Origin: Xanthostigma xanthostigma
Taxonomy: Eukaryota > Arthropoda > Insecta > Raphidioptera > Raphidiidae
Assembly: GCA_963575645.1 (NCBI GenBank)
Contig: OY754469.1
Coordinates: 36,662,753 to 36,726,752, forward strand
Direction of reading: 5' to 3'
DNA length: 64,000 nucleotides
Shown here: positions 10,801 to 21,864 of the stretch, piece after piece
How positions within the stretch are numbered: the stretch's first letter is position 1
How the letters are laid out: every line of letters starts with the position of its first letter
Notes under the pieces: generated by a model
What the model was told of the DNA's origin: nothing
Databases searched by the model: none
Seen by the model: the letters and a program-made list of their open reading frames with translations, nothing else
Translations under genes and position numbers: made by a program

Positions 10801-13800
10801 ATCGCTTTAATATTTAAGATGTGTATTTTGATCGAGTTTCACGTTCAAGAAAGTTTCCAGACTCGGTGTTGGCCTCTTTGGACGGAAAATTGAAAATTCG
10901 TTGAATACAGTTAGCCATATTCTGCTATTTGTATTCTAATTACTGTTCTTAGGTAACAACAGTGATTACAAAATTTATAAGCACTGTTTGTAATTATTAA
11001 TGTTTAACATATTATGATTTAGATAGTCATTTGCTTAGCAGACTAAGCTACGTTTATACTAGAGATTTATTTCATGATAGAAATCTCAACCATCAGAGAT
11101 ATTTTTCTTGATGTGTTTATACTATGACATAAATGTGAATGAATAAATTGCTTGACAGTCTGGTTTAGAAAAAATGTCGATATAAGTGTAGCATTGTGTT
11201 TAGACCAGAGGTAAAGAAATATGTCGACACTTTACTCTCCACATGTCCACAGTTTAGATCATCATGCCTTGCACTAAACGCCAGGCGGCTGCAATAATAA
11301 TTTTATTATTGCATGAAAAAAAAGAAAGAAAAGGAAAATTTGGGTGTGAAATTGGTTGTTGAGAAGAAGTGCCCTAGGAGCTTACTCACAGTTATGCAAT
11401 GAATTGAAAATTGAAGACCCAATACAATTACAAAATTTTGCAAGAATGTCTTCAACGGATCTCGGCGAATTAGTAAATCTAGTTGGGCCATTGATTCAAC
11501 TTCTGTACGAGTCCACTCGTTTTTTTCCGACATTTCGTTCACGTATTAGCATACATACAATCACAAAATATCTCGAGAGATCCTAGAAAAAGTAGACGGC
11601 TGTTCAACTTTGATATTTATGTCCGAGACTACTTGATTCTTGTTTCAGCAGCGTTTACATTTACTACATTTTATGTCAAGTAATATATCTCAGCTTTGTG
11701 AATAAATCTCCGATAGCTTATGTCAGCAAGGTTTACACTTAAATATACTTATTACAGAGAGAAATGTAGGGAAATAAATCTCTAGTATAAACGTAGCTTA
11801 AATAGAAATGATTACCCAGAGTGGTTATTTTTTGCTAAGCATTTGATAATTACTGTGGTTATATAGTTTGTAGAATAGGCCTGAATATCTCTTAGATTTT
11901 GACAGGGCATAATTTTACAACTTAATTTTTCGTCGCCTTGTGTATTAATTAAAATATCTACATATTACTTAGCCTAAAAAATTACCGGGAAAATTGTCAA
12001 ACGCCTCTACGAGACCATGTAACTAAGAAGAAAAAAATCCAAACTGGACTGGACCTGCCCACCGGGAAAAGTCCCGGTATTCCCTGAGATCAAACCGACA
12101 CTGACTTAATGGACACGTTAGAGTAAAAATGCCTCCAAATTTTGAAGGGTGTAGGTTAAGCGTGATTTCTAGAGAGTTGCTCGTATAATTATTCTTTTCA
12201 TAATTTTTGTCGGGTCAGTGTACACCTTGGACCGTGATATATACAGTCTGTATCGTAATCTTCGCCTTGTTGCATAATATAGTATTTAGAATATGGGTGG
12301 TGAGTGTACCTTAAGGTGTGTAAACAACAAAGGAGATTGTGGCAAGTGCCAATATACGGGAATCATGAATGCGGTGGATGGGATGGGTTTTATTGCCCTC
12401 ATTGAGAACAGCTTTAAATTTTAAACTGCTATTTCAGACGCATGATTGCCTCGACAGTCCACTGGGACTGGATAAAAACAGCGGCGCACGCTTCATTATA
12501 ACTATGTTGCGTATATAGAACAGAACAGATTATTTATTGGTTACTGGCCGTACACCTGGAAAACCTGGAATTATCAGGGAATTTAATGCCACCCGGAAAT
12601 ATCAGGGAATTTCACAGAGTATCGGGGAAAAACAGCTTATGAAGGATTTCGACTTAGGCGGATTTTGTAAGGAAAATATTCGACTTGTAGAGTTTAAGAT
12701 TCATTCTAACTAATTTTGAGTTGTTATATTCGATATATAGAGGTTGAATTTATTTATTCGAGTTATGGAGAGAAAATATGTACCTACCGAAATGGCTTGT
12801 AGAAACTCACTGATTATTTCGACCTATAGAGGGTTAAGATTTCGAGTAATGGAGGTTTTGAGATTTGAAGGGAAGGGAACAAAACAATTTTTCGAGTTTT
12901 GGAGGTTTTCCTCTTATAAAGGTTCTACTGTATTAGTAATTTGTGTGTTATTCATTGTGTTTTAAGATGCATTGGACACGAATTTCTAGTGTATGGATAA
13001 CGCGTTATTCGCTCGAACGGCACTGATAAGAAGAATCTGCTAGGCGATATCCTGTACGCATGCGCCCTAATACACACACGCATCCATCCAGAGCAAAGTC
13101 TGGAGAGATTTAAATCCCGTTAATCACCTAAGTTTCTGCTTTTATTAACTGCCGAGTTTTTACTAGATTTTCTTGGATAATCTGGTTTCTTTTTCACTCT
13201 CGAGAATACTTATATTTCTTAAAACTGCCTCTTTATTTACTCAAATGAAACGGCTTTGAATGTTAACGGTTAAATTTTTTTTCTTCTTTTCTAAAAGTTT
13301 TAAATTGTTATTCTAACAAATACGGGTAGTATTGATTGTACAATGTACACTCCGTTTCAGAAAGTTTTGTCTAACGTCTCCCAAACCTTATTTCGTCTAA
13401 GGAGCCATGTACGATTCTCTACGCGGAACGCGCATCCATAATTATATTTTTTACACACTAACCCGCTGCTTTAGATGCTTGTATTACGCTAAGTTCAGGT
13501 TAAGCCCGCAGCTAGAACAAAATTTTAGGTAGGGCATTAGCTGTTTGAATCTTTGATTAACGTCTGATTAGCTGTTTGAAATAAGGCGCGAAAGGCAACT
13601 AAAAATTGCAAAGGGTGCAGGATTATTGCTGTATTTTGGGCTACTTTTAAGATCCTCTCAGGGTAAAAATAGGAATGTAGTTAGCATTCTGTTTTATGGG
13701 AATCAGCACTTCGAAGATCCCGAGCTCGTACTAGTCAGTTTGTGCATGTTGACTGGCAAATTCTCTAACGCACACAGACCCTGATGACCTCAACCGTTGA

Positions 13801-15607
13801 GCGTCTATATAATCTACAACAGGCCTGGGTAAATGGCGGCCCGCAGTAGAATTTTGTCCGGCCCGCGAAGCATTTTATAAATGATTATTAAGAGCGAAAA
13901 TATAATTTGGCGCATAAAAAAATTTAAGAAAAATAGTAAATAGCAAGGGCCACAACAGACGAAAAAAGACCTTTTTGTTGCAGAAATGAAAGGACCTTTT
14001 TTTTTTTGCTTTCCAAACTTTTGGCCCACGGTAAAATTTTCATCAGCAATGTGGCCCGACAATCAAAAGATTTGCCCGCCCCTGATCTACTATTAAGTTA
14101 TAGGACATTGGCCCATTTTAAGGTGGCGCATTTGTTCCCCTAGCTACGGATTATCGAATATTTCACACAGTTAGTTTGAGAAATGTTTAGCTGTGATTGT
14201 AGATGAATATTTATTTCTTTACAGAGCGTAGTCGCCAGAGCGCGCGGGAATGTCGCGCTCGTAAGAAGTTGCGATACCAGTATCTCGAGGAGCTCGTGGT
14301 CGATCGAGAAAAGGCGGTCATCGAATTGCGGAAGGAAATCGAAAAGGTAACCCGTCTCGTGTTGCTTCCACATAAGAGACTATGCCCTCTTCCATTCTTC
14401 TTTACCTTTGTGATTTCCATCGAACACCTATTCTCCTTTCTTTGACTCGAATCTCTTCCTTCTTTCTTTGGTTCTAGTAGATTTTTATTGGAAGCAATGT
14501 TCTGAAGCGTTATTTATATCTTGTAACTTCATAATTTTTTTTGATTTGACGTTTCTTTAACTCTTACTTGACATAAATTTACACTTGTTTTTTAATTCGA
14601 CATAGTCACGCTGTAAGGACGTTTTTTTTTTTCTCAAAATCGAACCGGTGTTACGCATGGAATTAGTTAGTGTCTTCATATTTCGATTTTTTTCGATCAG
14701 CGCAACGATATATTTTTCGACTTAATTTTAAAAGAAAACGAGGTACCCCGGATTTCTAAATATATTGTTCCACTCGATTTCTCCTGTTATATTTTTAGGA
14801 GTAATTGGATTGGAAACGTGTTTTGTTTTCTAATGAAACCAGGATAAGCTCTAAACGAGTATGACGCAGACCTGAAGAAAGATGCAATTCTGTACAGGCG
14901 TCAGTATAACTCCAAATTTTCATTCTACTCGTAAAGAAGGCTTACCTTGATTTCACCAGAAAATAAAATATGATAGTCCAGCAATTCTCTTGATAAAAAA
15001 CTTTTAACGGCACTCTACTTTGATAGTAAACAAAGCGGAAAAAAGATCCGTCAAGAATCGCGACCTGTACAGCTCAGACGTACGTACAGACCAACCGACA
15101 ATTACTGGTCGCGATTTTCAATTACAATTTTATAAGAAGTTTTAAACTAGTCATTTTTCCATGTTATAGAACACAGTTTTCCATTTTCAAAAGCATCAAT
15201 TTAAATCAATTTCTTACGAGATTAACCTAGTTATAACTATTTATATAAACGAAACTCAGCTCTAGTGCGTAAAACGTTGGCGGAGTGTGCAACATAACAG
15301 AAAAACTGAGTGGTGCTAATTTTTACCAGGAGTAGGCGTTTTTTTTTTCTTCTAAATTGGGTTCGGAAATGTTTTTGAAAATAAGAATTTTTCATAGGAG
15401 ATGCGTTTGCCAACGAATAGTTGAGCGATTACGCTAATGACCTCGGTTGTCGAGCGTCTACAATCTACAGTCCGTTCGATTGGTTGAAAGATTTTCTCGT
15501 TTGTTTTACAGTATAGACAGTGGGCGCATGATTTTGACGAGGGACGTATGCCTGAAAAAATGCAAGCGCGCCTGGAAGAATTGGGTGCCGTCAAGCAGGA
15601 ATCTTAA
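7803..15607 (+). CDS. REPTOR-BP: Small bZIP protein, CREBL2 / REPTOR-BP family
   Basis: Four exons: 7803-7850, 9814-9901, 14225-14346 and 15512-15607, with introns of 1963, 4323 and 1165 bp. All introns are GT-AG (donors GTAAAG, GTGAGT, GTAACC) and phases match (0, 1, 0). The product is 117 residues; vertebrate CREBL2 is about 120. Exon 2 encodes GGKRGRKPGRKAADKVDMKA and exon 3 the basic region RSRQSARECRARKKLRYQYL followed by the start of the leucine zipper. Exon 4 ends the protein with a short acidic tail (FDEGRMPEK...). The basic region carries the conserved N/S-A-R-E-C-R bZIP contact pattern. In Drosophila REPTOR-BP pairs with REPTOR to switch on genes when TORC1 is low, and CREBL2 has a metabolic role in mammals. 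Exon 1 (16 codons, acidic) is the least certain part because it is short. Confidence 0.93.
7851..9813 (+). other. Intron 1 of REPTOR-BP
   Basis: 1963-bp intron. The first 1.2 kb is plain AT-rich sequence. A hAT-type MITE (9054-9702) lies about 110 bp before the acceptor of exon 2 (TGTTTTGTTGCAG). Confidence 0.8.
9054..9702. mobile_element. hAT-type non-autonomous element in REPTOR-BP intron 1
   Basis: 649 bp, starting CAGGGGTGGATGGGATC and ending GGCCCATCCGCCCCCG, imperfect inverted ends of hAT type. It is flanked by a perfect 8-bp duplication ACTCTTAT (9046-9053 and 9703-9710), which is the hAT target length. No coding is visible. Internal copies of a GACACGTGACC/GGTCACGTGTCC inverted pair lie around 9550-9590. 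Confidence 0.85.
10198..10415. repeat. Dispersed repeat, copy 2 (GACGTGATAACGTCTTATAA family)
   Basis: Same ends as 4497-4762, but about 50 bp shorter in the middle. In this copy the right half starts ATACGTTATCACGTAAAAC, so ACGTTATCACG can pair with CGTGATAACGT at the left. That suggests a subterminal inverted repeat that is damaged in copy 1. Confidence 0.7.
11046..11798. mobile_element. PIF/Harbinger-type non-autonomous element
   Basis: 753 bp with terminal inverted repeats AGCTACGTTTATACTAGAGA (left) and TCTCTAGTATAAACGTAGCT (right), extending inward through AAATCTC/GAGATTT-type sequence. TA flanks both sides. Internally it holds a fragment of a Harbinger transposase N-terminus (see next entry). 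It sits in intron 2 of REPTOR-BP. Confidence 0.8.
11264..11586 (+). pseudogene. Decayed PIF/Harbinger transposase N-terminal fragment
   Basis: An ATG at 11264 opens MPCTKRQAAAIIILLLHEKK and stops at a TGA. The following segment, in another frame, reads RRSALGAYSQLCNELKIEDP, then FARMSSTDLGELVNLVGPLI. An alanine/isoleucine-rich start, then LGAYxxLxxELKxEDP and FxRMSxxxxxELxxLVGPxI is the usual opening of Harbinger transposases. The catalytic DDE part is absent, and a frameshift separates the two pieces, so it is non-functional. Confidence 0.75.
12690..12930. mobile_element. Tigger/pogo-like remnant, one end intact
   Basis: The right end TCTTATAAAGGTTCTACTG is followed by TA, matching the CAGTAGAACC-type ends and TA target of Tigger/pogo elements. 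Inside are several degenerate repeats of the TTCGAGTTATGGAGGTTT kind, as is usual near such ends. The left end is not recognisable. Confidence 0.6.
13781..13818 (+). repeat. Dispersed 37-bp motif, copy 2
   Basis: CTGATGACCTCAACCGTTGA then GCGTCTATATAATCTAC. The adjacent hAT MITE (13820) took its target ATCTACAA from the end of this motif, so the motif was there first. Confidence 0.65.
13820..14084. mobile_element. hAT-type MITE (CAGGCCTGGG family), copy 1
   Basis: 265 bp starting CAGGCCTGGGTAAATGGCGG and ending TTTGCCCGCCCCTG, flanked by ATCTACAA and ATCTACTA (7 of 8 identical). A second copy with a perfect duplication lies at 58526-58810. Both insert at ATCTA-type targets. Internal wording includes GCGGCCCGC, GGCCCGCGAAGCATTTTA and AATTTTCATCAGC. 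This one lies 140 bp upstream of REPTOR-BP exon 3. Confidence 0.87.
14347..15511 (+). other. Intron 3 of REPTOR-BP
   Basis: 1165-bp AT-rich intron. Around 15050-15110 there is GACCTGTACAGCTCAGACGTACGTACAGACCAACCGACAATTACTGG-like wording related to part of the hairpin-end element family (compare 20380-20450), so a fragment of that family is likely. A copy of the 37-bp dispersed motif ends 42 bp before exon 4. Confidence 0.6.
15433..15469 (+). repeat. Dispersed 37-bp motif, copy 3
   Basis: GCTAATGACCTCGGTTGTCG then AGCGTCTACAATCTAC. It lies in intron 3, close to the acceptor of the last REPTOR-BP exon. Confidence 0.65.
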
Positions 15608-16995
15608 TTAGTCATTTAAATATTTCATCATTTTTTAAGGAGTAATTCTTAAGGTAAATCAGTTTTGAAAATCGCAAAGTAACTGCTTGTATATTTTTGA
15701 TTTCTTCATTTTCTTGGTTTGTACATAACTGGTTTTGGGAAGGCGAAACTTTGTCCTGATTTCTTTTGGAGCATAACTATAGAATTCAGCAGTCATAATA
15801 TAATCCACATTGGGTATGAGTGTTCTGATAATGTTGGATGTTTCCATTAACAAACTCAGAATCCAAAAAAATGCAGATTCATCAAATGAAAAATAGTTTC
15901 CAACCTATGTGGGAGTTTTTACTTTTTGTTGGAATATAAGGAGTATTCCTCGTTTCATTGTTAGATTTTTTGTTTTTGTTTTGAAGCATAGCTTTTCAAA
16001 TTAGTAGAACAAAATTGTTTGCTATTAATTTTCGTATTTTAAATTTTTGTGCAGATATAAATAGTCATTGGGCGTGTTTGGCCGAAATAAGTACTTACTA
16101 AATTTGGTAAGCCAGTTAGCATAAAAAAATTAAAATCTTACAAGCTGACTATAGCTCTTTTCGGCCAGGACAGGCTTACTGGCTTAACATAACATAAAAC
16201 ACCGGTTTACGTTATATCCCGTCATAACCTCATAGACTGAATATAATTGACAGTACTAAATTTATCAATATAATTTAATTCATCTAAATAGTTGCAAATG
16301 GATAATTTTATGAGAAATATTTTATTGAAGGAAATATTAACAATAAGCAAAATGGCGTCTTATATTAAGCCATGCTTACTGCATTAGCACTTATTTTGTG
16401 TCCCGGCCGAAAATTTTGTAAGTATAGTGAATGACTTAGTAAATTTAGTAAGTACTTACTTCGGCCAAACACGCCCAATGATTTTCGTACTAAATAAGAT
16501 AATTTCAAGAACAATGAGAATGAATTATTTACTGGCATGAATCTATTTGATCTGAAAATTGAATAGTGTTAATTTATTCTGACGAACTCGATTGAATCAG
16601 TTTAACGATATAAGCAAGTTTATTGAATTGGTAAACGTTTTCATTTGTCATGAAACATCTGAGGAACTGATTGAATAATATATTGTAAGAGTCTAAGAGA
16701 TTTCACAATTGACAAAAGCGCGGCTATCAAAGATAAACACTCGTGTTAATAAAAATGTTGATATTTTGTGAAGAATCTGGACTATTTCAGCAAGATGTGT
16801 TGACATCCGATACCTCGAAAGAAACCTTGGGCGTATCATAAAACTTGCCACTTCCATCAACTTCAAATACCAAATCAATTTATTTTTCCTCTTTTAAAAA
16901 TCGAAATTTTAAATCCAATAGATGTCTGACTATGCCGAGATTTAAAAGTATTCACTGTAGATCAGGAAATAAAGACATCTCAAAAGAAAACACAT
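15608..16995. other. Region downstream of REPTOR-BP
   Basis: 3' trailer and intergenic DNA with no further gene. An inverted-repeat element lies at 16066-16480; the rest is AT-rich without recognised content. Confidence 0.5.
16066..16480. mobile_element. MITE with long ends (CATTGGGCGTGTTTGGCCG)
   Basis: 415 bp with near-perfect inverted ends of more than 40 bp: CATTGGGCGTGTTTGGCCGA at the left and TCGGCCAAACACGCCCAATG at the right, continuing inward as AATAAGTACTTACTAAATTT and its complement. No coding. GGGCGTGTTTGG resembles PIF/Harbinger or hAT ends, but I found no convincing target duplication. Confidence 0.75.
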
Positions 16996-18344
16996 ACACT
17001 GTAAACTCTTTATAGCGAAATTGAAGAGACGGGGTGTTTTATTGCATTATAAAGAGTTTTCGTTAAACGAAGAGTACCTATTTAATTTTACGAATAAGTG
17101 GTTTTAATTTAAGTGAAAAAAATTTTAATTAGATTAGATTTACATGGGATGATAAGACATTTGATATCTCACAAACACTGTGACCTAAAAGATCTTTTGT
17201 GAATCCCCTAATAGTTTTATTCCCAGTCGGGTAGAATACTTTTTATGAACTTTATTGCCTTACTGGGGGCTGCTCTCTATATGTCCTCAGGCTAAATTAT
17301 AATTATAAAATTATAATCTGTCAACTTTGTTTGTCGTTTTTTACTATGCCAGTATTTTAATTGTATTTATTCATATCTTGAGATATAGAGAAATCATCCT
17401 CGTTAAATGAAAATAATTTTTCTAATAATTTTGCGACATGCAGTTTCCACTTCGTCTTCTTCGTAGCCTTGTTCCTCCTCATTTTTCCGCATTGAATCAA
17501 GAATTTCCCATTGTTGGGGTCTAAATAATGACGTATTGTTTCGCTATTGAGAGTGGTTGTTACCAAAAATATTAGTTGTATTTAATGTACGACGTTTCGT
17601 CGATAGATTTAGACTTTTTTGTCTGTAATCCTGCGAATTTTCTTATCATTATTATCACGATGGACACGATATCTAATGTTACGCTACACCTATGGGCTAT
17701 GTGCAAGGAGACGGAGTTACAAATTTTTCGACGCGAGCGTTTGTGGTGAGCACTAGGGGAAACTTCAAGCACAAATATTCCGTATGTCAATGAGCGATGT
17801 TTATTAAAAGTGAAAATAGTTATAATTTTATGAAGTTTTTTAATTACAAAGAAAATATGGGCAAAACTAAGCGATCTGAAAATGATTGTTGTGTTCTGGG
17901 CTGTTGCGCTGATGGCGATTTAAGTAAAACAAAGACCATTGGCGCCATAATTTGACGTTCCGCTGTCAGTGTGAACAAATTAATTATAATTGTACGTCAT
18001 AATTGGTAAATAAACAATTTTCACGTACCTTTTATGTTATGCTATTTATATAATGGCTTACAATCTGAATTTTATGGTATAAAAATTAACATCAGTTTTA
18101 TTATTACATTTTTATGACACATCATGGTCAACTAAAGTTTTTGACTTATCACCATAGAAACATGCCGTGATTTCCATAAAAAGCGAGTTCAATAATTCTC
18201 TACTACCCACTAGCGGCGCTAGTAGACTTTGTGCACACAGTCTATAGTGTACCTATATGGGTAACAATGGAAACCAAACAAACCTTAACAATTTCTGCGT
18301 TTTAATTCGTTAAATAGAAGTTCGCTATATAGAGTTTACACTGT
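16996..18344. mobile_element. pogo-like element, copy 1 (TGTAAACTCT ends)
   Basis: Begins CACTGTAAACTCTTTATAGC and ends TCGCTATATAGAGTTTACACTG. The end sequence and TA-type flank are of pogo/Tigger kind. Shorter relatives lie at 42980-43423 and 61946-62436, sharing TGCGTTATAAAGAGTT-like and CGAATAAGTGG strings and the TTACTATGCCAGTATTTTA block. This copy is about 900 bp longer. The extra part includes an ATG at about 17857 opening MGKTKRSENDCCVLGCCADG before a stop. CCVxGC could be the start of a THAP-type zinc finger, but that is weak. Confidence 0.7.
18165..18250. repeat. 86-bp dispersed repeat, copy 1
   Basis: GTGATTTCCATAAAAAGCGA, then AATAATTCTCTACTACCCAC and TAGCGGCGCTAGTAGAC, ending GCACACAGTCTATAGTGT. 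A near-identical copy lies at 23181-23266, where it directly follows a tRNA-Ser-like box A string (GTGGCCGAGTGGTAATAC). That suggests the tail of a tRNA-derived SINE. Here the head is missing, and the copy lies inside the longer pogo-like element. Confidence 0.6.
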
Positions 18345-19719
18345 GTGTTCTTTCTGCATCTATCTCTATCAAATTAAGGTATTGTTATTGTTTAAACCTC
18401 AATGTTGGTAATATCCAGGCTTACCTAATGAGTTCTTTGAGGTGACAATGCGTCAACTGTTTAATGCGGCATTCTAGTAAGGATGGCTCTTAAAAAGATT
18501 GTAATTTTAGAGACAGCTCTTGCTTATTTTTATAAGTGGTAATTGTGATCTAAAAACATGCTGACAAAAAACCGGGGATAATTACAAATTTGATGCCTCG
18601 CGATTTTATATAGCAAGCTGTTTTTAGATCTTCTCGTATTTTATACGCAGTGATCAAAAATAAAATCGTTTTGCTAGATTACAAAAGGTATTTAAATCTG
18701 CCGATTATTTTTTTGATCACTCTATATTTTTATATTACTACTCTTATTATAATATAAAATATGCGATTTTTTGTGTTGCTTTTTGAAATCAGTACACATT
18801 GTTGAAAACAAAAAACAATTGTTTTGTTTTTGACAAAAAAAAAAATGTTTGTAGTTATTCTATTTAGTTGTTAGAATTTTATTTCTAAAATTTATAACTT
18901 GGATTTTTGTTTGAAAATATCCTTTTCGGATATTTATTTTGTTATCAATCAAGGATAACCATCTATATTTGATGGACGTCCGTTTAAAAAACAAAAACAA
19001 GCCAGGCTTCTTAGATCCAACAAAGCTTTCATTGTGGCTTTTTTACAGATTTACTGACAAACAATACAATGCTTTCTTCGTAAATAAAACGCAGAATTTA
19101 TAAATAAAGTTTTTATTAATTTTTAAAAATTCCTTATCTCTGTATTTGTTGTTGCTAGAAAAAACTAAAAAAAAATTGGAAAATCCATAAAAGTCGAGGA
19201 AATTTGTTTTGGAGAAAGAGACTGGTTTGTAAATAAATAATGTTAAGATTTACATTTACTACAAAGAAATATGATTTATGTTCCATATTATAATATTTAT
19301 ATACAATTTCGTTACGTTTTATCATTAAAGAAATTTTTATTTATACTTATTGACTGATACAATATTTAGAAACAATATTTTTATACTTTTAACAATAATA
19401 AATACTACAATGTATGAGATTAATAATTGAAATATCGATTTTATGCGTTTCTTTACGTCCTATTAACCTTCCTCTAGTCCAGAGATTCCCAAACTTATTT
19501 CAGAATAATTGTATACTTAGTATCGTATAATCCAGTGATTATTATTATTATTATTTATTCAAATACCAACAGACCGAAGTCCAAAAACAGGTAAAATAAA
19601 ATATTACAGACGACAGAAAAATAATACAAAAGAATCACACACAAAAACACGTCTGCACTTAAACACGTCTAAACGATGTCAAAGATACGGCCTGCGGCCG
19701 CATCCGGCTCTCAGTCATC
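18345..19719. other. AT-rich stretch without recognised content
   Basis: Very AT-rich DNA with homopolymer runs and no gene-like open frame. Around 19530-19560 there is a short (ATT)n run. Confidence 0.6.
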
Positions 19720-20150
19720 TTTGTGAGCACGATACAGGTCAAACAGATGAGCGGATTGAAACTAAATTTTGAGAGGATGTTTGGTAGATATGCAAATATG
19801 AAGAGCCCTATTGCTTTTGGGGAAAATCGGCGCATGCGCTAAAGAGATATATGCTATAACGTTGTTTTTTATATAGTAATGATATACTTTCGATAACGGC
19901 TTATTATTCTTTTTATTTTTTCAAGAACGTTTCGTTAAAAAAATTTTTTTCTAAACTTTATAGTTTTGGAAATATTTTGAAAATAAAAAATCAGCTGCTC
20001 TTTTGTTTTGTAGATCTGTCAGATATAAACAAGTTAGGTATGCTTTGATTAATTATTACATGACGTGAACATATTATGTAGGTAACCATGGCAACGAATA
20101 GCATATTGAATACTAGCCATTACCCGCGTCACCTCAGAAATTTCTTTATT

Positions 20151-21022
20151 GCACATACCGCTAAACTAGCGGTATGTGCTTTATTATCGCTTTGTGCGTC
20201 AGAGCTGACTTTCGTTCATATAAGAAGTTATATCTAAGTTAATTTCACACGAAATCCATTCAAATTGAAGCTTTTTGAAAAGAGGAGATTCTAATCTATA
20301 AAATAGAACCATTTTTAAATCAATTTGAGTTCATAAATACTATTAAAATTGTAATTGAAAATCACAAACAGCAGTTGTCGGTTGGTCTGTACGTATGTAC
20401 GTACGTACGTATGTACGTACGTATGTACGTACGTCACGACTCTACAGATCGCAATTTTGGTCGGATTGCCTTGGGTTATATTTTATTCACTTTGTTTACT
20501 ATCAGACCAGAACCCTATTTAAATTCACTAAAATGTGTTCAGTAGTTTAATTTTTATAAACAGTTTTATTTTTTATTATTTTTGACAGCTAATTAATAGT
20601 TTAAAAACAATATAATAATTGCTGGCTAAACATAGTGTAATCCATAAAACAAGTGCTACACTTGTATACCGTGATAACACCACTATACGTATTAGGCAGC
20701 CGTGGCGTAATGGTTATGCCGTCGGATCGCCAAGGGCAAGGTCCTGGGTTCGATTCCTTACGATATCATTGATTTTTTTCTTTTTTTTTCTTTTTATTTT
20801 GTTTTATTTTATTCCACTTGATATTAATTATATATTATATTATGTATAGTACTTAATTTTTTTTATTTTTGCAAACTTAAAAAAAAATATTTTTTCAATT
20901 TTTAATTATTTATTTCTTTAAATTTTTAAATCTTTTTAAATTTATTAAAAATATTTTTTAATTGTTATTTTTTTATCATACAGTGGAAAACTTGCGGGAT
21001 GTGCACTTTTGGTTTTGCCAAC
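20151..21022 (+). mobile_element. Hairpin-end element with tRNA-like block, copy A
   Basis: 872 bp. One end is a perfect 29-base hairpin, GCACATACCGCTA then AAC then TAGCGGTATGTGC. The other end reads CTTGCGGGATGTGCACTTTT then GGTTTTGCCAAC. The hairpin arm is loosely the inverse of GCGGGATGTGC near the other end. Target TATT flanks both sides (20147-20150 and 21023-21026), and the empty site at 60615-60630 confirms the borders. Internally there is a GTACGTACGTATGTACG tract, a tRNA-like block at 20697-20767 and an AT-rich tail. No protein coding. Copies B (41827) and C (57109) are in the other orientation. A Helentron-related (HINE-like) origin is possible but unproven. Confidence 0.75.
20697..20767 (+). 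ncRNA. tRNA-like block in copy A (Gly/Glu-type boxes)
   Basis: Contains TGGCGTAATGGTTATGCC (box A-like) and GGGTTCGATTCC (box B) at tRNA spacing. The ends do not form a good acceptor stem, so it is tRNA-derived rather than a working tRNA gene. Box A is closest to insect tRNA-Gly(TCC/CCC), as I remember it. Copy C carries almost the same block; copy B carries a different one. Confidence 0.6.
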
Positions 21023-21327
21023 TATTATACCATATTATCAAATGTCAACATTTTGAAGTTGGAATGGTCCCGTCGCCCAATTGGCTGGAATTTTTTCTCA
21101 GGGACCGTGTGATATAATTGAATCCATCTTTAGAATGTTCCCTCATTGCGTGGTAGGCACGACAAGTAATTCTTAAAACGGCGGAAATATTTTTAAGTAT
21201 AGAAAATATTAATAGCTCAGTTTTAACAAACAAAATGAAAGAAGATTTATTTGTTTGAATAATTAATTCAAATTGTTATTTTAAGAAAACAAACACTTTG
21301 TTGTCACGATATACTAAATTGTAGAAC

Positions 21328-21362
21328 GCTAATGACCTCAGTTATCGAGCGTGTATAGTCTA
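21328..21362 (+). repeat. Dispersed 37-bp motif, copy 4
   Basis: GCTAATGACCTCAGTTATCG then AGCGTGTATAGTCTA. It lies in otherwise unrecognised sequence. Confidence 0.6.
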
Positions 21363-21864
21363 AGGTCTCTCACTGTCTGGTTTGTAGTGTAGGCTAACAA
21401 TGTTTTGAGATTATGTCAAAGTCGATGTATTTAAAAGTTTCTTAATGTTTCGTTAACGTGTTACCTGGAAATCAAAAACAAATCAACATAATCTTTTGTT
21501 TAATCGGCCATTTTTTTATAACCCGTTTATTTAGTTATAATTAATTTGTTTGATATAAATCATTATATTTAACGTCTCGTTAAAAATATGTATGGCGTGA
21601 TTTTCGAAGGAAGAAAGCAAAGGTTATACGTACAATTTAGTTTACTTACTAAAAGTGAAGCACAATATCTACATGCGTCCGACAAACAGTGATTCTAGTC
21701 GGCGCTGCGGTTTGAAACGCTTGTTTGTAAGTGGACAAAGCTATACAGTTCGGCCTCCGTCGGCCGCATTGTTTGAATGCCGTCCAACAAACAGTGACAA
21801 GCCGTTTGCAGTGCACAATGCAGAAGTCAAACTTACGAAATCTACTGCATCTAAATTTTATAGA

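Larger units (their letters stand above)
9902..14224 (+). other. Intron 2 of REPTOR-BP
   Basis: 4323-bp intron. It contains the second copy of the 4497 repeat family, a PIF/Harbinger derivative, a Tigger-like remnant, a stretch at 12550-12640 similar to 32220-32300, one copy of the dispersed 37-bp motif, and a hAT MITE 140 bp before exon 3. The donor GTGAGT and acceptor TTTCTTTACAG are strong. Confidence 0.8.
19720..21110. repeat. Dispersed repeat R, copy 1, split by element A
   Basis: 19725-20150 and 21027-21110 are the two halves of one repeat. The uninterrupted version is at 60190-60690 and shares GTGAGCACGATACAGGTCAAA, AATCGGCGCATGCG and ATGGTCCCGTCGCCCAATTG. Comparing the two shows the hairpin-end element at 20151-21022 landed between TTTCTTTATT and ATACCATATTATC. 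Related pieces are at 26150-26540 and 63420-64000. Confidence 0.7.

Noticed and set aside
11306-11542. 78-codon minus frame
   Set aside because: Shadow of the Harbinger transposase fragment on the plus strand.
20619-20849. Open frame of 76 codons nearly identical to one at 57282-57512
   Set aside because: Both run through the tRNA-like block and T-rich tail of the hairpin-end element, copies A and C. The similarity is that of the DNA repeat; the peptide is low-complexity and not coding.
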